Shown: positions 35,786-45,973, numbered from the stretch's first letter. The stretch: 64,000 nucleotides of DNA from Celerinatantimonas diazotrophica (GCF_004339545.1 NZ_SMGD01000012.1:248001-312000), one strand, 5' to 3'. Notes: generated by a model from the sequence alone, not told the origin. Program-made: numbers and translations.

Positions 35786-36628
35786 TTATAAACCTAATAG
35801 GCCAATCCAGTAACCAAAGATCCCAATGACAAAGAATCCTAAGATGATCACCAGTGGGTTGACGTTTTTACGCATCAGCCACATACAACCTAAGGTCAGT
35901 AGCAATGGTACCAGACCTGGCATCAACTGGTCCAAAATAGACTGAACCGTTGTAACATGGGTCTGACCAGCCTGGTTCGTGACTTTTGACACCACTAGCG
36001 GAATATTAACATGGGTCCACTTGTTGACCAGCGCCCCCATGACAAAGAGCCCCAGAATCGATGCCCCCTCGGTCAGTTTTTGCAAAAAGCCGCCACTGAC
36101 GTCCTGAACAATTGCTACCCCTTTCTGATAACCATAAGCAACCCCGTAATAGCGAACTAACAGGCGGCACAGGTTAAACAAGACGAAGAACAAAACAGGG
36201 CCTAAGAGACTGCCACTCATGGCAATACCGGCACCCAATGCACCAAATACTGGCCGCATTGTTCCCCAGAATACTGGGTCACCCACACCGGCAAATGGCC
36301 CCATCAACCCAACTTTAATCCCGTTGATAGCTGCATCATCGATTTCTTTAGCACCGTTGGCGCGCTGTTCTTCCATCGCCAGTGTGACACCTAAGATAGG
36401 GGCCGCAACATAAGGATGAGTATTAAAAAATTCAAGGTGACGACGAACCGCTTTTTTGCGTTCTTCGTTATTTTCTGGATAAAGCCGGCGAATCATTGGC
36501 ACAACGGAGAAACAAAATCCTAGTGCCTGCATCCGTTCAAAGTTCCAGGAACCCTGGAATAGGTTTGAACGCAGAAATACCCCGATAATATCCGATTTGG
36601 TAATTTTTTTCTGTTGATTATCAACCAT
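35786..36628 (-). CDS. manZ: PTS mannose-family IID component
   Basis: A 280-residue EIID protein (ManZ). N-terminal ITKSDIIGVFLRSNLFQGSWNFERMQ is family-typical, followed by GLMGPFAGVGDPVFWGT and C-terminal membrane helices. With ManY it forms the mannose/glucosamine/N-acetylglucosamine channel. AGGAG precedes the ATG; it is 15 bases after manY. Confidence 0.95.
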   Translation of the reverse strand: MVDNQQKKITKSDIIGVFLRSNLFQGSWNFERMQALGFCFSVVPMIRRLYPENNEERKKAVRRHLEFFNTHPYVAAPILGVTLAMEEQRANGAKEIDDAAINGIKVGLMGPFAGVGDPVFWGTMRPVFGALGAGIAMSGSLLGPVLFFVLFNLCRLLVRYYGVAYGYQKGVAIVQDVSGGFLQKLTEGASILGLFVMGALVNKWTHVNIPLVVSKVTNQAGQTHVTTVQSILDQLMPGLVPLLLTLGCMWLMRKNVNPLVIILGFFVIGIFGYWIGLLGL

Positions 36629-36643
36629 GATCCAATGCTCCTG

Positions 36644-37444
36644 TTAATCCAATTCGTTATCTAAATCTTCGCCACCCTGACTTTGAACAACTTGTCCAGG
36701 GATACGGTTATATTTAGGGTGTAGCTGAATATATACGATAGCCATAACCACGCCCAAAACACCCAGAGCAACTAGGTTGAAGTTGGTGAATGCAGCGACT
36801 ACAAATCCTAGATAGAAAAATGGCATGAGGTAACCGGCGCGCATCATGTTGATGACCATGCCATAACCAACAACAACGATCATACCGCCTGCAATGGTTA
36901 AACCATTGGTGACCACTTCTGGAATTGCATCCAACATGGCGTGAACACTTTCAGTTCCCACCGTGACCGCAACAATTGTTGCTGGGATTGCGATACGCAT
37001 TGCTTGTAAAATCAGAGCACCACAGTGCAACCAACTAATGGCGCTTAAGTTGCCATTATCGGCAGCTTTATCGGCAGCGTGTTGGAAGCCCACAGTGATG
37101 GTACGGACGATAATTGTTAGAACCTGACCCGCTGCTGCCAGAGGGATAGCTAGTGCGATACCGGCACCTATACTTTGCCCACCAGCGATGACCAGAATGG
37201 TTGAAATGACTGAGGCAAGTGCTGCATCTGGTGCAACCGCGGCCCCAATATTCATCCAACCTAGTGCAATCATCTGCAAGGTACCACCAATGATAATCCC
37301 GGTTTTCATATCCCCCAGAACTAACCCGATCAAGGTACAGGCAACGAGTGGTTGGTGAAACTGAAATTCGTCTAGAATCGAGCTAAACCCGGCTAGACAG
37401 GCGACAATAAATACTAAAACAATTTGTAATGTGGTGATTTCCAT
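36644..37444 (-). CDS. manY: PTS mannose-family IIC component
   Basis: A 266-residue EIIC membrane protein. Landmarks are FQFHQPLVACTLIGLVLGD, GGTLQMIALGWMNIGAAVAPD and GYGMVINMM. It is the core of the mannose-family PTS transporter together with ManZ. TAAGGAG precedes the ATG. Confidence 0.95.
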   Translation of the reverse strand: MEITTLQIVLVFIVACLAGFSSILDEFQFHQPLVACTLIGLVLGDMKTGIIIGGTLQMIALGWMNIGAAVAPDAALASVISTILVIAGGQSIGAGIALAIPLAAAGQVLTIIVRTITVGFQHAADKAADNGNLSAISWLHCGALILQAMRIAIPATIVAVTVGTESVHAMLDAIPEVVTNGLTIAGGMIVVVGYGMVINMMRAGYLMPFFYLGFVVAAFTNFNLVALGVLGVVMAIVYIQLHPKYNRIPGQVVQSQGGEDLDNELD

Positions 37445-37492
37445 GAAATCTCTCCTTAGACAAGGAACATAAACCCTTATGAATGGCAGCGA

Positions 37493-38449
37493 TTAGACGA
37501 CTTTTTTGATAAGTTCCATCATCTTCAACTTGCTATCAGTTGCGACTTTACGTACCTCTAGCTCAATTCCTTTTTTATCTAATTCTTTAAAGGATTCGAT
37601 ATCTTTTGCATCAACAGAAACGGCGTTGTTTACTTGCGTTTTCCCCGTTTTAAATGCCATCCCACCGATGTTAATCGACGGAATTTCAACGCCATCATTC
37701 ACCAGTGCAAGGACGTCTGTTGGATTGGTAAACAGCAACATGACTTTGTCGTGAGCATATTTAGGGTTGTTGTAAACACGAACCGCTTTTGCAACATCCA
37801 CCACATGAGCGGTTACTCCTGGCGGAGCAACTTGTTTTAACAAGGTTGCACGCACTGTATCTTGGGCTACTTCATCACTGACGACGATAATTCGGTTAAC
37901 GCCTGTTTCTTTTGTCCAGCGAGTGGCAACCTGACCATGGATGAGTCGGTCATCGATACGCGCTAACCCAATTTTCATATGTCCACCTGGACCTGCGGGA
38001 GCAGCGGGTGCTGCTTTTGGGGCAGGTTTAGGCGCTGGAGCTTGTTTCTCTAGTTTCGTTTTAAAGGCTTTGACTCCACCGCTGCCTGCTTCCAGAGCGA
38101 CTTCAATCAACTCTTTTAGTGAAGGGTCGTCATCACGAGTCATGAATGTTTCCGTTAACATTGGAACGTTAACGCCAGTGATGACATCATAATCGTCGTG
38201 TTCGTTGGCAAGGCGCGTTGCGGCGTTAAACGGACTGCCTCCCCAGGTATCCACTAAGAATAAGACGCCTTTCTCAGTATTTAACTCGGACAGACATCCT
38301 TTATATTTTTCTACCAGTGTTTCGGCATTCTCACCGGGCTTGAACTCGATGAAGGCCACGTTTTGCTGATCGCCAATTAACATTTCTGCATTACGCAGAA
38401 GAGGTTCGGCGGCTGCGCCATGAGTGCCGATAATGATCGCTATACTCAC
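37493..38449 (-). CDS. manX: PTS mannose-family IIAB component
   Basis: A 318-residue fused EIIA-EIIB protein. The IIA phospho-His is in AIIIGTHGAAAEP (His10), an Ala/Pro-rich linker runs at about 135-155, and the IIB phospho-His is in RIDDRLIHGQVATRW. It starts with GTG behind GAGGGA. Closely similar to E. coli ManX. It phosphorylates hexoses entering via ManYZ. Confidence 0.96.
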   Translation of the reverse strand: MSIAIIIGTHGAAAEPLLRNAEMLIGDQQNVAFIEFKPGENAETLVEKYKGCLSELNTEKGVLFLVDTWGGSPFNAATRLANEHDDYDVITGVNVPMLTETFMTRDDDPSLKELIEVALEAGSGGVKAFKTKLEKQAPAPKPAPKAAPAAPAGPGGHMKIGLARIDDRLIHGQVATRWTKETGVNRIIVVSDEVAQDTVRATLLKQVAPPGVTAHVVDVAKAVRVYNNPKYAHDKVMLLFTNPTDVLALVNDGVEIPSINIGGMAFKTGKTQVNNAVSVDAKDIESFKELDKKGIELEVRKVATDSKLKMMELIKKVV

Positions 38450-39069
38450 GCTTATTCCCTCATATATTTGATGGTCCTAAAAATAGTAAACTTGCCAAAA
38501 ATTCTTGAATCCGTTTGGTGTTCATTCTGGTTGGTTCACTACCTTTGCTCGTTGCTTTATTACAATAGCGATTGTGGACAATAAAAAATGTGACTGTTGG
38601 CATTTATTGAGATAACAATAAGTTGCCGTAAAAACCTTCTTAATTTTAAGAAGAGCCTGATATGACACGGGTTTAGAATGTTTTTTATTCGATATGAAAT
38701 GTTGCTGTTACAATTTGTTACAAAGGGAGAGATTGAAATGAAATGCAATTTATATAGCTATTTTCTACATATTGCTTATCGATTAACTTAAATCTGTGGC
38801 TAATTATAACATGCCTAAGTGGAGCTAAACTGAAATTTAGCTACATTTTCGTTACATCTACATTTGCTGCAACATGTTGATAGTTCAAGAGTCCATACCA
38901 CTTCTTTTCAACACGGCTCATCATGGCAGAAGCCATACAATATCGTAAGAACTTGTTATATAAGCAACATTAGTCGAATATGGTTTGTATCATCACGCGA
39001 ATTTGTCATAATCATTTTCTATATTGACTCTAATCACTTAGATATTAATAGCAGATGTATGAGGTTGTC
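38450..39069. other. Divergent regulatory region of manX and the PLD gene
   Basis: Over 600 bp without a gene. It contains the perfect inverted repeat CTTCTTAA-TT-TTAAGAAG (38636-38653), a candidate operator. No convincing CRP or Mlc site was found by eye. Confidence 0.4.
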
Positions 39070-40236
39070 ATGAAACAAGGCTCTGACTTTCAGCTCATTT
39101 ATACGCAACCTATTGAAACATCACTTTTACAAACACAGGTTTTGGAGCCCGTGGCGTTTTTTTGTGAGCTATTTGAGAGTGCCAAGTACCAGATTGATAT
39201 TGCGCAATTTTATCTGAATTGTCAGCCCCAAAGCCAGTTTGGCCAAGTTATCGATGCTTTGGTGCGCGCTAGCCAACGAGGCGTTACGATTCGCATCCTG
39301 CTTGCCAAGCAAGGTCTGGCACTTTCAACACGGCACACGCTAGCTCAATTGGCCGGACTGCGGTCAGTTCAGATTCAATATATTGATTATCAGTCGATCA
39401 GCGGTGGGATCATGCACGCTAAATATGTCATTGTAGATGGACAAAAAGCGACACTGGGCAGCCATAACTTTGATTGGCGAGCGATGTGCCATATCCATGA
39501 ATTGAGTTTGCTCATTTGTCATAAGCGTATAGTCGCACAGCTTCAAACTATTTTTGATTTTGACTGGCATGCACAGCATCTTCAGGCTCAAAATATTCCC
39601 ATCTTAGCCTTGAATTACCATCGTATTTCTCCTGGCAATTTTAGTAGAGCAACGCTACTTGCTAGTCCGAATGCGTATAATCCGCCAACGATTGGTGATT
39701 CGCAATTGGCGCTGGTACAACTGCTTGATCGGGCACAGACTCATATTCGTATTATGGTGATGAAATATTTGCCACTGGCGCAGCCTTCATTAACGCATCG
39801 CGTATTTTATCCGACAATTGATGATGCTTTACGCAGAGCAGCGCTACGGGGGGTTAAGGTCGAGTTATTAGTATCGAACTGGTATCGCGGTGAAAGTGAA
39901 CTTCAGTATGTTAAAAGTCTTGCTATTCTGTCTAATATCACCATTAAAATCATTACTATCCCACAGCCTTCCCAATCGTTTATCGCTTATGCTCGTGTGT
40001 TACATTCTAAAGCAATGAGTATTGATGCAAAACTTGCCTGGATTGGTACAAGTAATTGGGAAGGTGGGTATTTGGACTTTTCACGCAATGTAGAACTGGT
40101 TGTGCCGTTCCCTTCACTTGCTGAACAGATCGAAACTATCCATCAGCAGCTTTGGCACAGTGATTATGCTGCCCCCATCGATTTAAATCACCGTTATTTA
40201 TCTGTCGACCCGGGGGCTGACTCCTGTTCAATTTGA
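39070..40236 (+). CDS. Phospholipase D-like (cardiolipin synthase-type) protein
   Basis: About 388 residues with two HxKx4D motifs: His116-Lys118-Asp123 (HAKYVIVD...LGSHNFDWR) and His312-Lys314-Asp319 (HSKAMSID...IGTSNWEGG), so a complete two-half PLD active site. No membrane helix or clear signal peptide is seen, unlike classical ClsA. ATG 39070 with GAGG upstream is preferred over 39055. It may make phospholipid head-group exchanges or act as a nuclease/phosphatidyltransferase. Its 3' end overlaps the convergent NUDIX gene by 43 bases. Confidence 0.78.
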   Translation: MKQGSDFQLIYTQPIETSLLQTQVLEPVAFFCELFESAKYQIDIAQFYLNCQPQSQFGQVIDALVRASQRGVTIRILLAKQGLALSTRHTLAQLAGLRSVQIQYIDYQSISGGIMHAKYVIVDGQKATLGSHNFDWRAMCHIHELSLLICHKRIVAQLQTIFDFDWHAQHLQAQNIPILALNYHRISPGNFSRATLLASPNAYNPPTIGDSQLALVQLLDRAQTHIRIMVMKYLPLAQPSLTHRVFYPTIDDALRRAALRGVKVELLVSNWYRGESELQYVKSLAILSNITIKIITIPQPSQSFIAYARVLHSKAMSIDAKLAWIGTSNWEGGYLDFSRNVELVVPFPSLAEQIETIHQQLWHSDYAAPIDLNHRYLSVDPGADSCSI

Positions 40237-40691
40237 TATTCGGCTCCCGCAAGTGGGAGAGGGTGCATCAATCGCGTCATTAAAAAACTGGGCTTTAAGT
40301 TATAGCTGCCTAAATCTTCGATAGCAACCCAGCGAAAGACAACATCAACTTCTTGTTCAATACCATTAAAATCGTGTTCAGGAATAAATTCAGGGGGAGA
40401 GAGCAGATTGACCTGAAAATAAGTAGAAAGTTCGTGGTAATGAACTCCCTTAAAGGTGAAAAAGTTTTCAACATAAAAACACAGTGGTCCAACATCATTT
40501 TCCCAACCGAGTTCTTCGCGCACTTCACGATGGATGGTTGATTGAGAATCTTCAAATAATTCGACTCGACCGCCAGGCAGCGACCAAAAATCATCATCAG
40601 CTTCGCGTTGAATGAGTAGATGTTCACGCTCAATCATGATCGCAGCTGCGCGAAAGTTAAATTTATTTTGTCCAAACTGATAACTAATCAT
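40194..40691 (-). CDS. NUDIX hydrolase
   Basis: 165 residues. The Nudix box reads G(G)RVELFED...REVREELGW, keeping the catalytic Glu pair of REUXEEXGU. The N-terminal NKFNFRAAAIMIE resembles small nucleotide-pyrophosphatase members. The substrate is unknown. Convergent 43-base coding overlap with the PLD gene. Confidence 0.85.
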   Translation of the reverse strand: MISYQFGQNKFNFRAAAIMIEREHLLIQREADDDFWSLPGGRVELFEDSQSTIHREVREELGWENDVGPLCFYVENFFTFKGVHYHELSTYFQVNLLSPPEFIPEHDFNGIEQEVDVVFRWVAIEDLGSYNLKPSFLMTRLMHPLPLAGAEYQIEQESAPGSTDK

Positions 40692-41865
40692 AAGGTTGCC
40701 GACAAACTGTTAAATAATAAATGGTTCAAGGTGATTAGTATGACTTTTACCATGAGTTTATTAAATTATAAATGATTCGAACAGCCTAAAAACAAAATAG
40801 AGTCGCTAAATGGACAAAACGGGTGATTGTCAGCTCTATCCTCGAGGGAAAACCACGCAGTTTTTATACTCTTAGTGAGACAAGAGGCCGTTTTTTATAA
40901 CTGAATTGTTAATCGATCTTCTACAAATCACATAAAATAAGACCTTTGCTAAAGATAGATGCTATTCAGTGTCAAATTATTGCCTAGGTAAACTGAGCCG
41001 TTATGGCTGATGCCATGGACTTTAAAGGTTATTTCATTACTGCTGCAATCAGTTGTTCATCGAACTATTTGATAGCTTTTAAGGTTGTAAACAATCGAAC
41101 TAGCTAGGCGCTGTCGTCTGTGATGAAATTGTGCGTGCTTGCAAGCGAGATGATAAACATAACCGTTTCTAAAATAGTAATTGCCTGATCCCTATCGTTA
41201 TCATCTCCAATGAATAAGGGGCTACATTTCATACTGTTGAGCACATTGCAGAGCAGCTGTCCGCGGCTATTGAAAGGATAAATTGATAAGATTGTAACAA
41301 GACTCACTGTTTAGGAATGGTGGTAATCATGCCCTACAGGTACGTAATCAGGGAATATTTCCCAATATATACAGCATATATAGCAAAATCAGAGCAAGGC
41401 TTTAGATCCTTTTCCCGCTCATCAAAAGAACGTTGAGGCCAAGTCATTCCACAAATAATAGCAAACGGAACAACCTCAAAATATTTTTTTGCTTTTTAGC
41501 CTAAAGCACGAAATAGATCACGTAATGTACATGATAGAAAAGATGGTGAGCAAAGCAGAATATTATACGATAAATTGGGGATAATTAAATGTGATCTTGA
41601 TAGCTATTATTAATATGAAAATAAGTCATTATTAAATGTTAAATTGTCACACAGCATAGCTGGTTGGTGGTTTCGTAAGCAGGCTTGCTGTGAGAATGTT
41701 ACTGCTTGACTTAATTAACTTTTTTTATAAAAATATGACAAAATCATGAATAGTTGATGAAGATTGTTGATGTCCATTGAACGGTTTCAATGTCTAATAA
41801 AATAAATTAAATCAACAAGTTAAAATATTTAATAAGTAACAAGCTATAGGGACGCAGTAGAAGTT
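40692..41865. other. Long AT-rich gene-free region
   Basis: Nearly 1.2 kb without a supported gene. On the minus strand a single frame from about 41549 to the stop at 41334 reads as protein-like sequence (CGMTWPQRSFDEREKD) with one in-frame stop, perhaps a gene scrap. A 67-codon frame at 41104-41307 starts with GTG and has no ribosome site. No family was recognised. Confidence 0.35.
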
Positions 41866-42471
41866 ATGGTTAATCTAGATCCAGATTCTCTGATTGGCGA
41901 GGGGAATAATCGCTATTGTTATGCTCACCCGACTGATTTTGATAAAGTTATTAAAATAAAGAAGAATCGAAAGAAGCGAGATGATCCTAATTTATTAGAG
42001 TATATTTATTTAAAAAAAATATTCTCTAATGATTTTCGACATATGATACATATTGCTCCATGTTTTGGCTGGGTTGATACATCCGAAGGGACTGGATTAA
42101 TGTTTCAACGAATTTATAATTATGATTCCAGTGCTTCTAAATCTTTATTTGAAGTTATTCAGAACAAGTTATTACCTAAATCGGTATTAGATCAACTCAT
42201 CGTAGATTTAAGAACATTTGTATTTAAAGAGCATATCTTATTTTACGATGCTAACTGTAGTAATGTTCTTGTTCAGGAAGTTTCTAAAAACCATTATAGA
42301 TTAGTTATTATTGATGGTATTGGGGCCCGTAAGAATGGATTCAAATACTGGTTTCGTCGTCATTTCTCTCACATAAGCATGATGAAAGTGCATGAGGAGT
42401 GGGATAGTTTTATGCAGGAGTATAGCTCAGTGTTCGCTGATGTTCATGAGGTCGCCTGTTCATTAGGTTAA
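41866..42471 (+). CDS. yrbL: YrbL-family protein (kinase-like fold)
   Basis: A 201-residue protein of the PhoP-network YrbL family. N-terminal LIGEGNNRYCYAHP mimics a kinase glycine loop, KVIKIKK supplies the lysine, FYDANCSNVLV is the catalytic-loop equivalent and VIIDGIGA the metal-loop equivalent. The gene is notably AT-rich relative to its neighbours, suggesting transfer or a distinct history. Function unknown; in enterics it is PhoP/Mg2+-regulated. Confidence 0.8.
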   Translation: MVNLDPDSLIGEGNNRYCYAHPTDFDKVIKIKKNRKKRDDPNLLEYIYLKKIFSNDFRHMIHIAPCFGWVDTSEGTGLMFQRIYNYDSSASKSLFEVIQNKLLPKSVLDQLIVDLRTFVFKEHILFYDANCSNVLVQEVSKNHYRLVIIDGIGARKNGFKYWFRRHFSHISMMKVHEEWDSFMQEYSSVFADVHEVACSLG

Positions 42472-42711
42472 TTGAATATTTTCACTTATACATTTTCAAT
42501 AGCTCCTCATTCATGATGAGTTATTTTATTAATTACGCCTAATTAAAGATATAAATTGTTTTTTAATGTTGAGTCAATCAATGATTTTGACCTTATCCAT
42601 CTAATTTTGTCATTATTTTATAAAGGGATTAAGGCAATCCATCACTGATGGCAAAATACTTTTTAGGGGTAGGAAGTGAGCTTGGCTGCGCCACTGACTT
42701 ATGCTTCTTTT

Positions 42712-43638
42712 TTAGTCATAAAGATCGTAGGCACCTTCAATGGCATGAATTAAGGCGACAATGAGTGTGTTATATGGTGTTGGAACGCCATATTGTTTAG
42801 CCTGCTCGACAATAGCGCCATTGATCGCATCAATTTCCATTTTCACCCGTCGTTTGCGATCCTGATACATGGAGGAATAACCATCCTCTGCTTTGATACA
42901 GACATCTTTAACCATTTCGAGTGCTTCGCGGCGATCAAAATAAGTGCCGTCGGCTTCTGCAACTTCAATTGCTTCGTAGATGAGCCTTTTGGCAAAATCC
43001 CATGCGCTGTCATTTTTTATCATATAGCCTATCGGGGTCATAGTGATGGCTGTAAATGTATTGACTGACAAATTAACCAGCAACTTACTCCAAATAATGC
43101 GCTGAATATCATTAGCGACGTTGATCTCAAATCCTGCTTGAGTTAGTAGGTCCGATACCTTGGTCATCAGAGGCGTCGCTTCGTAATTACTACCAATATT
43201 TGTGACACCACTTCCTGAGTGGTTAATACAGCCATTACCAAGATTGACGACATTGTGCTTACTGGTTCCGATAATGATGTTTTCAGGGGCAATATATTGG
43301 GATATTTTCCGGTCATTGCCTGCACCATTTTGCAGTGTCATGACGATGGTTGAAGGTTTAAACAAATGGTGGTTTTGTGCTAAAGCGTGCTCGGTATAGG
43401 TCGATTTCACAAAGATAATGATTAGATCAACCACCTGAGGACATTGTCCTGACAAATAAGCGACAACATTTGGATAATTCTGTTGTCGGCCATCTTCTTC
43501 GCTTACAGTGATGCCGTGGTTATTTATTGCATTTACCTGCTCGGGTAAAGCATCGATCATATAAACATCGTGAGATTGACTTAAATAGGCCCCATACAGG
43601 CATCCCATTGCACCTGCACCAATGACTGCAATTTTCAT
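42712..43638 (-). CDS. 2-dehydropantoate 2-reductase family protein
   Basis: 308 residues of the ApbA/PanE family. The NADP loop is AVIGAGAMGCLYGAYL at the N-terminus, VKSTYTEHAL and LQNGAGN lie mid-N-domain, and the C-domain has KLLVNLSVNTFTA with the catalytic Lys. It could make pantoate from ketopantoate, but several paralogues act on other 2-keto acids and no pantothenate genes are near. GGAG precedes the ATG. MITE copy 3 lies 27 bases upstream of its start and may affect its promoter. Confidence 0.82.
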   Translation of the reverse strand: MKIAVIGAGAMGCLYGAYLSQSHDVYMIDALPEQVNAINNHGITVSEEDGRQQNYPNVVAYLSGQCPQVVDLIIIFVKSTYTEHALAQNHHLFKPSTIVMTLQNGAGNDRKISQYIAPENIIIGTSKHNVVNLGNGCINHSGSGVTNIGSNYEATPLMTKVSDLLTQAGFEINVANDIQRIIWSKLLVNLSVNTFTAITMTPIGYMIKNDSAWDFAKRLIYEAIEVAEADGTYFDRREALEMVKDVCIKAEDGYSSMYQDRKRRVKMEIDAINGAIVEQAKQYGVPTPYNTLIVALIHAIEGAYDLYD

Positions 43639-43664
43639 GTTTTCTCCAAGTCTGAGATGAATGC

Positions 43665-43933
43665 CTAGGGACTGTTGACCTTTGGTGGTTGAATTTTGTT
43701 CAAATTAAACGCATTTTGAACGCGGCGCACCCTGCGTCGCTTAATGAGTGAAGCAAGCAGGGAGCAACAAAGTTCAGGATGCGTTTAAATGAACCCCAAG
43801 GGCAGTATCTGAGAGGAATTTATCCAGCGTTAAACGTTCTTTGTGGAGAATAACTACACGGCACAACGTTTGCCTTGCCTAAATCCCTCTCAGATTTCTG
43901 CAAAACTAATCACGAAAGGTCAACAGTCCCTAG
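43665..43933. mobile_element. MITE copy 3 (269 bp)
   Basis: Full-length copy with the same perfect ends and CTAG flanks. It differs from copy 1 by a few substitutions and a 2-bp length change in the GC-rich loop. It lies 27 bases upstream of the ketopantoate-reductase-like start codon and 190 bases before the alpha/beta hydrolase gene. Confidence 0.92.
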
Positions 43934-44124
43934 CCATATTCGCAATGAGTCGGCTGCAATAGCTGAGAGGCATTATACTGAGACATTATCGGCTCTAAAA
44001 CAAGGTTAGAAATGCTTAAATCAGCGTTGAGTAGCTCGCTTCTCATTTACTTTATATAACTGTATATAAAAACAGTATTTATGCTATTATTCACCGAGTA
44101 ATATGCGGAACTTGGATTTGGAAA

Positions 44125-44889
44125 ATGCAAGAGTTTAAACTCGATAATCATGTAGTGCTGCGATATCACGATCTTCCCGGTGACGAAATCCCCATTATTT
44201 TTATTCACGGGATAGGTTGTGCTTCTTCATTTGATTATCCACAAGTTGTGTCTATGAGTGGGTTGGCCAACCATAGACGTATCTTGGTTGATTTGATCGG
44301 TTCTGGTTTTAGCGACAAGCCAACGACCTCATTTGATTATTCGATTTCTAATCATGCAAAATATCTTGAAGAATTCGTTAATCATTTATCTGTCAACCAA
44401 TGGATTATTTTTGGTCATAGTATGGGAGGGGCGGTCGCTATTGAATTTGCTCATCGAGTACAGGATAAAGTTCAAGCGCTCATTTTGAGTGAAGCTAATC
44501 TCGATTCTGGTGGGGGATTCTTTAGTCAGAAAATTGCGAGTTATAGTGAATCTGATTTTATAAAATTTGGCTATTCCGAGTTGCTCCAAGAGTGCCTTTT
44601 AAGTGGTAATACTCAGTGGGCTGCCAGTATATCCAACAGCTTACCTATGGCGATCCATCGCAATGCAATTTCTTTGATCAAAGGTTGCAATCCAAGTTGG
44701 CGTCAAATTTACTATTCGTTAGATACTGCCAAAACATACATTTATGGCAGTCACAGCTTACCGGATCCGGATTTTTCGGAATTGATGAACCATCGCATTC
44801 GCGTTGAAGTTGTTGCTGATGCAGGACATTCAATGGCATGGGAAAACCCAGAAAAATTAGCGTTAGCCATTAAGCGCTCTATTGGTTAG
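44125..44889 (+). CDS. Alpha/beta hydrolase
   Basis: A 254-residue protein. Oxyanion segment FIHGIGCASSF; nucleophile Ser99 in FGHSMGGA; C-terminal base His in DAGHSMAWENP. This is the generic esterase/MhpC-like fold; the substrate cannot be inferred. The upstream 190 bp between it and MITE copy 3 is AT-rich and probably holds its promoter. Confidence 0.8.
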   Translation: MQEFKLDNHVVLRYHDLPGDEIPIIFIHGIGCASSFDYPQVVSMSGLANHRRILVDLIGSGFSDKPTTSFDYSISNHAKYLEEFVNHLSVNQWIIFGHSMGGAVAIEFAHRVQDKVQALILSEANLDSGGGFFSQKIASYSESDFIKFGYSELLQECLLSGNTQWAASISNSLPMAIHRNAISLIKGCNPSWRQIYYSLDTAKTYIYGSHSLPDPDFSELMNHRIRVEVVADAGHSMAWENPEKLALAIKRSIG

Positions 44890-44987
44890 ATAAACACCTG
44901 TTGCTCGTGCATGTCTTGCGTTGTTTGGATTTCTCGATAATGAAGATGACAGAGTAAGATTTACGCTGATCGTCGCTTCATGTGACC

Positions 44988-45851
44988 CTAGTCAAATAGG
45001 GCTGTAATGGCCTCAACTAGTTTTTGGGTTCGGGGTGTTCGATGGCTGTCAGGGTGAATCACTAGCCATATTTCTTTGATATCAATACTACTGGTCATGA
45101 TTTGTATTAAGTCTGGGTAATGACTGGCCACGATATCTGTCGATAGGACACCGATGCCGAGGCCTTTGCGAATCCCTTCAATCAATACATTTTGAGAGTC
45201 CGTTTCTAGGGCGATTTGAGCGTGGTTAATGGATTCACCACATAGCGTTTGCCAGTATTTGGGCAGTGTTTGTTGGTGATACATAACAAGCTGGTGGCCA
45301 GAAAATCCGCTTCCTTTTTTAGGCTCGCCATGATGGCGCAAATAGCTTTCGCTGGCGAAAAATCCCAATGTTGTTGTTTTGAGAAGTTTGACGATGAGTC
45401 CATTATCGGTTGGTCGTTCGCTGCGGATCGCGATATCAACATCCTCTTGTCTCATATTCGCCAGTTTGATGTTGGCTAAAATAGTGTAGCTAATTTTTGG
45501 GGCCGTCTTTTTCAGTTGTGTTATAGCCTCAAGAACAAAGTAATGTGCCAACGCATCTGTCGTTGCGATACAAATTTTTCCAGATAATTTAGACGCCGGT
45601 TCACAGACTTTCTTCTGGATACTCTTAGCCGAAGATTCCATCAACTCTGCCTCAGCAATGAGTGCTGTACCCGCCTCGGTTAACTGATAGCCATCACGGT
45701 GGCGATAAAATAATTGTGTATCGAGTGCTTGTTCAAGAGCTTGCAATCGTCTGGCGACGGTTGCTTGATCCACTCCTATCTTAAGCGCGGCGGCCCGAGC
45801 ACTGCCGGTTCGGGCGACGCAAAGGAAGTATCGTAAATTGTCCCAGTTCAT
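44988..45851 (-). CDS. LysR-family transcriptional regulator
   Basis: A 287-residue regulator. The N-terminal winged HTH is WDNLRYFLCVARTGSARAAALKIGVDQATVARRLQALE, followed by the LysR substrate-binding domain. It is divergent from the oxidoreductase gene at 45974, with a perfect inverted repeat between them. It probably controls itself and that gene. Confidence 0.88.
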   Translation of the reverse strand: MNWDNLRYFLCVARTGSARAAALKIGVDQATVARRLQALEQALDTQLFYRHRDGYQLTEAGTALIAEAELMESSAKSIQKKVCEPASKLSGKICIATTDALAHYFVLEAITQLKKTAPKISYTILANIKLANMRQEDVDIAIRSERPTDNGLIVKLLKTTTLGFFASESYLRHHGEPKKGSGFSGHQLVMYHQQTLPKYWQTLCGESINHAQIALETDSQNVLIEGIRKGLGIGVLSTDIVASHYPDLIQIMTSSIDIKEIWLVIHPDSHRTPRTQKLVEAITALFD

Positions 45852-45884
45852 GATTTGTCCTGTCGCTATAACATCTGCATTTTT

Positions 45885-45910
45885 GCAGCATTATAAGTGA
45901 TTAATGCTGC
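45885..45910. promoter_or_regulatory. Inverted-repeat operator between the LysR and oxidoreductase genes
   Basis: GCAGCATTA and TAATGCTGC form a perfect 9-bp inverted repeat with an 8-base spacer. An overlapping CTGCA-TTTT-TGCAG lies at 45876-45889. The layout and position suit a LysR recognition and activation site. Confidence 0.7.
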
Positions 45911-45973
45911 ATTATATCAGATAAGCCAAGAGTCTATGATGACAACTCCCGTAAATTTGAACGAGGCTACATA

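Noticed and set aside
38450-38760. CRP or Mlc site before manX
   Set aside because: TGTGA at about 38590 lacks a matching second half. No Mlc-like palindrome was seen.
41104-41307. 67-codon minus-strand ORF
   Set aside because: GTG start, no ribosome site, no recognisable domain; it lies in an AT-rich desert.
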